Shown here one piece after another: positions 1-4,074 of a stretch of DNA of 5,815 nt. Within the stretch, counting starts at the first letter, position 1. Every line of letters starts with the position of its first letter. This stretch comes from Candidatus Levyibacteriota bacterium. GTDB taxonomy: Bacteria > Patescibacteriota > Microgenomatia > Levybacterales > UBA12049. Under the pieces are notes generated by a model that was not told the origin of the DNA, did no database searches, and worked only from the letters and a program-made list of their open reading frames with translations. The stretch covers positions 1-5,815 of the forward strand of contig JACPTT010000042.1 of the NCBI GenBank assembly GCA_016192645.1. Reading direction: 5' to 3'. Both the position numbers and the translations under genes were made by a program.

Positions 1-31
1 CTTCACCGCAAAAAGAACGCTCCCCTACCAC

Positions 32-50
32 TCCCGCCGATGAGGCGGGA
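32..50 (-). repeat. perfect GC palindrome at the tip of 23S helix 45
   Basis: TCCCGCC, a 5-nt GATGA loop and GGCGGGA form a perfect 7-bp hairpin. It occupies the position of helix 45 just before the GTAGGGGAGCG block. Helix 45 tips are variable in bacteria, and this is one of the two classical sites of intervening sequences in 23S rRNA. The CCGCC/GGCGG core resembles the two small palindromes inside the thioredoxin reductase gene at 2969-2983 and 3343-3358. Confidence 0.7.
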
Positions 51-397
51 ATCTCTAACTTCGGCATTTGGCTTATCCCCGTTCATTTTTTGCGCCGAAC
101 CACTCGTCCAGTGAGCTGTTACGCTTTCTTTAAAGGATAGCTGCTTCTAAGCCAACCTCCTGGGTGTCTTAGGAACTTGACTTCCTTTGCAACTTAGCCC
201 TTACTTAGAGGCCTTAGATGGGAGTCTGGGCTGTTTCCCTCTCGACTGATCAGCTTAGCCCGACCAGCCTGACTAGCTCGCCGTAATTCCCTGGTATTCG
301 GAGTTTGATTGGACTCGACGGCTTGCGCCGCCGAAGGCCATTCAGTGCTCTACCCCCAGGAAATGGAGGCGGCCGCTATACCTAAATATATTTCGGG

Positions 398-429
<32 letters not shown>

Positions 430-660
430 ATTGCCCCTAACCTCAAGTCATCCCAACCTATTGCTACAGATACGGGTTCGGGCCTCCCCCCGATTTTCAT
501 CGGGGTTCACCCTGCTCAAGGTTAGCTCACCCGGTTTCGGGTCTAATCTCTCACCTTTTTAATATCCCAGTTAGGGATCGCTTTCACTTCGCCTCCGCCA
601 GCTAAGCTGGCTTAGACAAAGGTGAGAGAATAACTCACCGGTTCATTCTTCAATAGGCAC

Positions 661-818
661 GGCGTCACACCTCGCTATCGCTCGCTGCTCCGAAATTAAA
701 AATCAAAATGCAAAAATCAAAAATAATCGATATTTTTTATATTTAATATGTAATTTTGATATTTTATATTTAATCTTTGATTTTAGAAGCAATGAGCGAC
801 AGCGAATGCTTCGCCTGC
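661..818 (-). repeat. Expanded helix 25 of 23S rRNA: GC stem capped by a 93-nt AT-rich insert
   Basis: This segment lies between the ACCTGAAA block and the conserved sequence that precedes the H26a-H31 region, where E. coli has helix 25 of about 35 nt. Here it is about 158 nt. The outer arms (661-692 and 786-818) are complementary over about 30 positions, with differences mostly of the kind that keep G-U pairs. The inner 693-785 is almost pure A/T. Its two sides (about 693-727 and 748-785) are partly self-complementary, and it contains a near-direct repeat, GATATTTT..ATATTTAAT, at 729-750 and 758-774. In other bacteria, insertions at helix 25 can be intervening sequences cut out by RNase III, leaving a fragmented but working 23S rRNA. 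Whether this one is removed cannot be told from sequence. Confidence 0.8.
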
Positions 819-864
819 TTGTTAGCCGACAATTTCAGGTCTATTTCATTCCCCTCCCGGGGTG

Positions 865-903
<39 letters not shown>

Positions 904-1086
904 AGACTTTGGTATTTAGCCTTGGAGCGTGGTCGCCCCAGATTCCCACAGGGTATGTATCCCGTGGTACTTAGGAACAAACTATTGGTGCCTTGGATTT
1001 TACATACGAGCCTTTCACCCTCTTTGGGGAACTATTCCAAGTTCTTCCGCTATCCTCAGCACTCAAATATCGTCTGCCCTACAACC

Positions 1087-1168
1087 CTACCAGAGATCGG
1101 AAGTCAGAAGTCAGATATCAGATAATTTTTTTTCCGAACTCCGAATTCCGAACTCTGATCTCCGGTAG
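1087..1168 (-). repeat. Extra long hairpin in the 23S H16-H18 region, built of tandem words
   Basis: Between AAGCCTAAA and GGGTTGTAGGGC of the 23S rRNA there are 82 nt that fold back on themselves. The outer arm CTACCGGAGATC pairs with GATCTCTGGTAG (11 Watson-Crick pairs and one G-U). The inner arms continue with imperfect pairing to an A/U-rich loop near 1123-1132. Both arms are made of short repeated words: GAAGTCA twice on the plus strand (1099-1112), and CCGAACT/CCGAATT repeated at 1133-1153. The domain I expansion region is naturally variable in bacteria, so this is probably a tolerated helix extension. Confidence 0.75.
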
Positions 1169-1505
1169 TTTAGGCTTTTCCCTTTTCGCTCGCCGCTACT
1201 TGGGGAATCTCAAATGATTTTTTTTCCTGGCGCTACTTAGATGTTTCAGTTCGCGCCGTGCCCTACCAAACACTATATACAATCTTGCGATCATATTTTT
1301 ATGTTTGGTTACCCAGCTGAGCTGGGTGAGTTTCCTCATTCGGAAACCGCCGGATTATAGGTTTATGGCACCTACCCGACGAGTATCGCCGCCATATGCG
1401 TCCTTCCTCGGCCAAAGCCTCCTAGGCATCCATTATCGGCATTATGAGTAAGCTATTTTAAGACATTATTTCTTCTCTTCACTTGTCAAGGAGCCAATTC
1501 TAGTA

Positions 1506-1566
1506 ATTAGCTTACTAGAGGCTAGAGCCTAGTTTCGAACTAAGCTCTAAGCTCTAATTAACTAAT
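1506..1566 (-). repeat. Long imperfect hairpin in the tRNA-Ala to 23S spacer
   Basis: Arms 1515-1532 and 1540-1557 pair over 18 positions with only one true mismatch and a few G-U pairs in the minus-strand RNA. The loop is 7 nt (1533-1539). The stem extends outward with weaker pairing to 1506 and 1566, about 27 bp in all. Each arm is a near tandem repeat (CTAGAGG CTAGAGC; TAAGCTC TAAGCTC). It begins 6 nt after the tRNA 3' end and is not followed by a U-tract in the direction of transcription, so it is not a terminator. It could be a processing stem that separates tRNA from 23S rRNA, or simply one of the word-repeat hairpins seen elsewhere in the window. Confidence 0.7.
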
Positions 1567-1572
1567 CCTTTG

Positions 1573-1645
1573 TGGACCCGAGGGGAGTCGAACCCCTTAC
1601 CTCCTCGTTGCAAACGAGGCGTTCAACCGGGTAAACTTCGGGCCC
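1573..1645 (-). tRNA. tRNA-Ala, anticodon UGC
   Basis: The minus strand folds into a complete 73-nt cloverleaf. It has a 7-bp acceptor stem (GGGCCCG with CGGGTCC), a 4-bp D stem (GTTT/GAAC), a 5-bp anticodon stem (CCTCG/CGAGG) with loop TTTGCAA, a 5-nt variable loop, a 5-bp T stem (AGGGG/CCCCT) with loop TTCGACT, and discriminator A73. The anticodon TGC and the G3-U70 wobble pair, the alanine identity element, agree. CCA is not encoded; CAA follows A73, so it must be added by CCA-adding enzyme. The core is odd: position 8 is A (normally U), 21 is U (normally A), 15 is C and 48 is A (normally a purine-pyrimidine pair). It sits upstream of 23S, as in many bacterial rRNA spacers, but no tRNA-Ile or 16S accompanies it. 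Confidence 0.93.
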
Positions 1646-1802
1646 CCTCGATCCTAAATCAACAAGATTCCTGAATTAAAACCTTAATTTCTGGGAGAAA
1701 ATCGTCTCTAGATGTTTATGAAGCCAAAAAAAGGACCCCAAACAATGCAGGTGCTTTTATTTGATTAAATTTCATCATGAAAACGATTTGCTCCGCTGGT
1801 AT
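1646..1802 (-). other. Leader of the tRNA-Ala/23S transcript, no gene seen
   Basis: About 157 nt separate the proposed transcription start from the tRNA. I see no coding potential, no 16S rRNA 3' end and no second tRNA. A weak AT hairpin, GAATTAA..TTAATTTC, lies at about 1673-1691. A run of seven A's on the plus strand (1726-1732), which is U's in the leader RNA, has no convincing stem in front of it. I did not find a clear boxA antitermination motif. Confidence 0.4.
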
Positions 1803-1808
1803 TTAGCA

Positions 1809-1838
1809 ATGTTACCATAAGGAGCTTCCGCCTGTCAA
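1809..1838 (-). promoter_or_regulatory. Likely promoter of the tRNA-Ala/23S unit
   Basis: The minus strand shows a perfect -35 box TTGACA (1838-1833) and, after an 18-nt spacer, a -10-like TAACAT (1814-1809; four of six consensus bases). The A/T-rich stretch upstream (1840-1862) could act as an UP element. The start would be near 1802. This is the only good -35 in the spacer, and it points toward the rRNA. A separate promoter fits the absence of a 16S gene upstream. Confidence 0.5.
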
Positions 1839-1858
1839 TAGCTATTATGTTGTATAAT
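1832..1858 (+). promoter_or_regulatory. Promoter of the acyltransferase gene, close to its start codon
   Basis: A perfect -10 box TATAAT lies at 1853-1858, preceded by TTG. A poor -35 candidate, CTGTCA (1832-1837), has a short 15-nt spacing and overlaps the -35 of the divergent rRNA promoter. Transcription would begin near 1865, leaving a leader of about 10 nt before ATG 1876. No Shine-Dalgarno sequence is present. The overlap means polymerase binding in the two directions may compete. Confidence 0.55.
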
Positions 1859-1875
1859 ATCTACTCGTTTTCTCA

Positions 1876-2700
1876 ATGAGCAAAGAGCTATTTTTACAAA
1901 TCGGAGAAGGTTTTACTGTAAAAGGAGCGGAACTTTATCTGGGAGTTAACGGTAAATATCCGCTTACTCCCAAAGGCAGAAATTTATTTGCTGATGCCGT
2001 TAGAAAAATCTCGGAAGGCGAAAAAATCAACCCGTCAGAGCATACTGGCGTTTTAGATGGCTATCAAATAAATCTCTCTGGAATGGCCCTCCTTGAAGGC
2101 TTACGAGGAAAAGCCTTTTTGCTCGCGGGCAATCATACGGACTTGGGCCCACTGAGTGGTTTTTGGCAGATATTTGCGGTGAACAGGGTTGTAAAAACCG
2201 CCACAGGTCAAGAGCCCCACTGGGTACAAGCGGCGCCAAGAATGTCTGTTTTCAATAATATAGAGTTGCCGCTTGTTAAGCAATTTATTAAAAAAATCTC
2301 AGAAGCTACACATACTATATTGGTAGGAAATAGTGATTATGGGAATGGACCAACAAAAATGTTTAATACGCTAAAAAGGGGTGGGATCGTTGCTTTTTAT
2401 CCTGAAGGAGAAACAAATAAATCACTTGTGCGAGCCGACCCAAATGCCGGAAGAGTAATCCTACATGCCGCAAGAAGATTTCCCATCGTCTGTTTTTCCG
2501 GATATCCGTCGGGTAGTCGCTCTTTAGAGCTTATCTTTTCGGAAGGGCCAGACTGCGAGACAATTGGAGAACTCATCGAAGAAGGGTTAGAAAAAACAAA
2601 AGCTGGCCAAGTATTGGCAGATTATACAATGAGGCTTATTGCTCGATTTCTTCCCGAAGAACTCCACGGAGCTTACGCGCAAAAGAGCTACGCTGCTTGA
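1876..2700 (+). CDS. PlsC-like lysophospholipid acyltransferase (divergent)
   Basis: The 274-aa protein carries the layout of the LPLAT/PlsC superfamily, which transfers acyl chains to lysophosphatidic acid or similar lipids at the inner face of the membrane. Motif I is represented by AGNHTDLGPL, with the candidate catalytic His at 87. Motif III is FYPEGETNKS at about 174-183, close to the family's FPEGTRS. Motif IV is PIVCFSGYP at 203-211. The tail ARFLPEELHGAY (about 256-267) resembles the C-terminal end common in CPR members. The usual HX4D acid is not where expected: a Pro is at +5 and Asp is at +2 from His87, so substrate or activity may differ. No clear membrane-spanning N-terminus is seen. 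ATG 1876 is chosen because a -10 box lies just upstream; there is no Shine-Dalgarno. The gene diverges from the rRNA unit and converges on the trxB remnant. Confidence 0.65.
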   Translation: MSKELFLQIGEGFTVKGAELYLGVNGKYPLTPKGRNLFADAVRKISEGEKINPSEHTGVLDGYQINLSGMALLEGLRGKAFLLAGNHTDLGPLSGFWQIFAVNRVVKTATGQEPHWVQAAPRMSVFNNIELPLVKQFIKKISEATHTILVGNSDYGNGPTKMFNTLKRGGIVAFYPEGETNKSLVRADPNAGRVILHAARRFPIVCFSGYPSGSRSLELIFSEGPDCETIGELIEEGLEKTKAGQVLADYTMRLIARFLPEELHGAYAQKSYAA

Positions 2701-2708
2701 TTCCTCAA

Positions 2709-2745
2709 CCATTCCGTGACGCGTGGACGTAGACCACGGGAACGG
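2709..2745. terminator. Possible bidirectional hairpin between convergent genes
   Basis: CCATTCCGTG (2709-2718) pairs imperfectly with CACGGGAACGG (2735-2745), with one bulge and one mismatch around a 15-nt loop. A competing inner stem, GTGG/CCAC, is also possible. It lies in the 67-nt gap between the acyltransferase stop and the converging trxB stop, where a shared terminator would be expected. No U-tract follows on either strand, so the call is weak. Confidence 0.25.
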
Positions 2746-2968
2746 CGAGATTGTTGCAGCAGGAAAACTAAGTTTGTTGATTTCTAAGCCACTTCTCCGC
2801 CTCCAGTGCAGCTTGACAACCGAATCCTGCGGCGGTTACTGCCTGCTTGTAATGCGAATCATGAACATCTCCTGCAACAAAAACGCCGGGAATATTTGTC
2901 AACGTATGGTCCTTAACAACAATGTAACCCTGACTATCAATCTCTATTCCTTTTCGGCCAGAGGCTGA

Positions 2969-2983
2969 TCCGCCTTTGGCGGA
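2969..2983. repeat. Small GC palindrome inside trxB (C-terminal part)
   Basis: TCCGCC, a TTT loop and GGCGGA form a perfect 6-bp hairpin. In the C-terminal trxB frame it encodes part of SAKGGSAS, sitting between NSAAF and SGRKGIEID. Family members normally run directly from one to the other, so this looks like an in-frame insertion of about 18-21 nt. Confidence 0.55.
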
Positions 2984-3342
2984 GAATGCAGCTGAATTTG
3001 GACAGTAACTTCTGTATTGAACATAAATTGTATCTTTTTATTTTGACGGGCTTTATCCTGCATTATCTGGCTTGCCCGCAGCATATCTCGGCGGTGAACA
3101 ACGGTTACCGTCTTGGCATATCCTGTTAAAACCAGCGCCTCTTCCATGGCGCTGTCCCCTCCTCCGACCACAATAATATTTTTGTCTCGAAAAAAGGGGG
3201 CATCACAAGGCGCGCAGGTTGAAATTCCTCTGCCTACTTTTTCTTTTTCTCCCGGAACCCCCAGCCATTTAGTATCGGCTCCGCTTGCGATGATGATTGA
3301 TTTTCCTTCAAAAGATTGTCCGTCTGCCGAAACAGTGAATGG

Positions 3343-3358
3343 TCCGCCGGCTGGCGGA
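3343..3358. repeat. Small GC palindrome inside trxB (central part)
   Basis: TCCGCC, GGCT and GGCGGA form a perfect 6-bp hairpin. It encodes HPPAGG (residues 70-75 of the first trxB frame), between KDGDF and PFTVSADG. This region is a surface connection in TrxB where a Pro/Gly-rich stretch is not typical, so it also looks like an in-frame insertion of about 18 nt. Confidence 0.5.
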
Positions 3359-3570
3359 TGAAAATCACCATCCTTAAAATCAACCTCCTTAATCTCTGCG
3401 CCAAATCGCTCTGCCTGTTTTCGCATTGCCGCCATTAGATCCGGGCCCTGAATGCCTTCGGGAAATCCGGGGTAGTTTTCAACAACCGTTGTCAACATTA
3501 ACTGCCCGCCCCATTTAACACCCGCAAGAACTAAGGTTTTTAGATTTATCATACATAAGAAAAGCAAAAA

Positions 3571-3612
3571 TTAAATATTAAAAATTAAAAATACAAAGTA
3601 AAAATAAAAAAT
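3571..3612. repeat. AT-rich word repeat between trxA and trxB
   Basis: This is a run of A-rich words (ATTAAATATTAAAAATTAAA and similar), ending at ATGCGCAGG. In composition and phrasing it is close to one arm of the AT insert in 23S helix 25 (693-727, AAATTAAAAATCAAAATGC). It lies directly upstream of the damaged start of trxB. Confidence 0.5.
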
Positions 3613-3627
3613 GCGCAGGGAGCCTGC
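3598..3627 (-). terminator. Probable Rho-independent terminator after trxA
   Basis: In the direction of trxA transcription, GCAGG (3627-3623), a CTC loop and CCTGC (3619-3615) form a 5-bp GC stem. It is followed after two bases by a T-rich run, ATTTTTTATTTTT (3612-3600). The stem is short, and an alternative pairing exists with a further CCTGC just upstream (3641-3637). It would end the trxA message before the trxB remnant. Confidence 0.45.
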
Positions 3628-3680
3628 AAAATTTTCGCAGGACGACAAGCGAACTGCGTGTCCAAGAAAATTTTCGCAGG
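3623..3680. repeat. Direct repeat of a GCAGG-ended hairpin word
   Basis: AAAATTTTCGCAGG occurs twice, identical over 14 nt, at 3628-3641 and 3667-3680. The first copy is preceded by CCTGC (3623-3627) and so forms a near-perfect inverted repeat with GCAGG (3637-3641). The spacer between the copies carries more GCAG/CTGC-type words. Confidence 0.6.
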
Positions 3681-3709
3681 CGACCGCAGCGCCGTTGTGC
3701 CCGAGTCAT

Positions 3710-4027
3710 TTATCCCCCAAGAACCTCTTCTATTCCCTTTTTCAAATTCTCCTTCCCTGCCGCTCCGATTAGGGTTTTTAGCACTTGCCCTTTTTTAAAG
3801 ATAAGAAGGCTTGGGATGCTCATGATGCCATATTTTGAAGCGGTTTGGGGATTGTCATCAACATTAAGTTTGAAAACTTGAAGTTTCCCGTTGTATTCTT
3901 TGGCTAATTCCTCAACAATTGGGGAAACAATGCGGCAGGGCGCGCACCACGGCGCCCAAAAATCAACAAGAACTGGAAGGTTTGATTTTAGAACTTCTTG
4001 CTCAAATTTCTGATCCGTAACATCCAT
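3710..4027 (-). CDS. trxA: Thioredoxin
   Basis: This 105-aa protein is a complete thioredoxin of normal length. It is a cytosolic dithiol carrier that reduces protein disulfides and is itself recharged by thioredoxin reductase. The active site is WCAPCR (Trp27, Cys28, Cys31), with Ala in place of the usual Gly of CGPC. The buried Asp22 (VDFWAPW), the cis-proline in SIPS (Pro72) and the KKGQVLKTLIGA strand and turn are all present. The start is ATG 4027. There is no Shine-Dalgarno, but a promoter lies immediately upstream, so the mRNA is probably leaderless. The stop is TAA. The trxB remnant follows 142 nt downstream in the same direction, behind a probable terminator. The identification is secure. 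Confidence 0.95.
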   Translation of the reverse strand: MDVTDQKFEQEVLKSNLPVLVDFWAPWCAPCRIVSPIVEELAKEYNGKLQVFKLNVDDNPQTASKYGIMSIPSLLIFKKGQVLKTLIGAAGKENLKKGIEEVLGG

Positions 4028-4033
4028 GCTTAT

Positions 4034-4063
4034 ACTTTATCAAAAATCACATCTTTGGGTCAA
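4034..4063 (-). promoter_or_regulatory. Promoter of trxA, predicting a leaderless mRNA
   Basis: The -35 box TTGACC (4063-4058; five of six consensus bases), an 18-nt spacer and the -10-like TAAAGT (4039-4034) lie in the 47-nt gap between the upstream gene's stop and trxA. Seven bases beyond the -10 falls on the A of the start codon at 4027, so the message should have no 5' leader. Confidence 0.5.
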
Positions 4064-4074
4064 GGGGAAGAACA

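Larger units (their letters stand above)
2768..3567 (-). pseudogene. trxB: Thioredoxin reductase, truncated and frameshifted
   Basis: The enzyme normally reduces thioredoxin with NADPH through FAD and a CxxC pair. The first reading frame (3567 to about 3005) encodes NLKTLVLAG, GGQLMLTTVVENYPGFPEG, the redox pair CAPC (3216-3205), the NADPH-binding GGGDSAMEEA and the 2'-phosphate-contacting HRRDMLRAS. It then stops at 2944 after an unrelated tail. The true C-terminus is in another frame, about 3004-2768: CPNSAAF, GYIVVKDHTLTNIPG, VFVAGDV, then YKQAVTAAGFGCQAALEAEK and a TAG stop. Compared with E. coli TrxB, about 38 residues before the PN motif are missing at the junction. The first 20-25 residues with the FAD-binding GxGxxG are also missing. 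ATGTATGAT (MYD, a usual TrxB start) survives at 3553-3545, one base out of frame with what follows. Without the FAD site, the product should be inactive. A collapsed assembly is the main alternative. Confidence 0.8.

Noticed and set aside
693..785. Self-splicing intron or homing-endonuclease intron in 23S
   Set aside because: It is only 93 nt of A/T-rich sequence without an ORF or recognisable group I/II core, and it sits in a variable helix rather than at a conserved intron site.
922..1217. Overlapping plus-strand ORFs of 67-79 codons
   Set aside because: They lie antisense within conserved 23S rRNA sequence and have no protein-like features.
1465..1495. TTGACA on the minus strand just before 23S as an internal rRNA promoter
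   Set aside because: No -10 box lies at a usable spacing; the stretch resembles common ITS sequence ahead of 23S.
2027..2283. Minus-strand ORFs of 60-70 codons
   Set aside because: They are shadows of the acyltransferase, which shows family motifs in the plus frame.
2698..2700. TGA read as glycine (Gracilibacteria/Absconditabacteria code)
   Set aside because: Reading through gives an unconvincing Arg-rich tail, the protein already ends with the normal family C-terminus, and the other genes have no in-frame TGA.
2723..2968. Plus-strand 81-codon ORF
   Set aside because: The opposite strand encodes the conserved C-terminus of thioredoxin reductase, so this is antisense noise.
2944..3567. A complete 207-aa thioredoxin reductase gene
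   Set aside because: The last 20 or so residues are off-frame sequence, and the real C-terminus continues in another frame to 2768; the FAD-binding N-terminus is also absent.
3571..3612. CRISPR-like repeat array
   Set aside because: Words are short, irregular and without uniform spacers; no cas gene is nearby.
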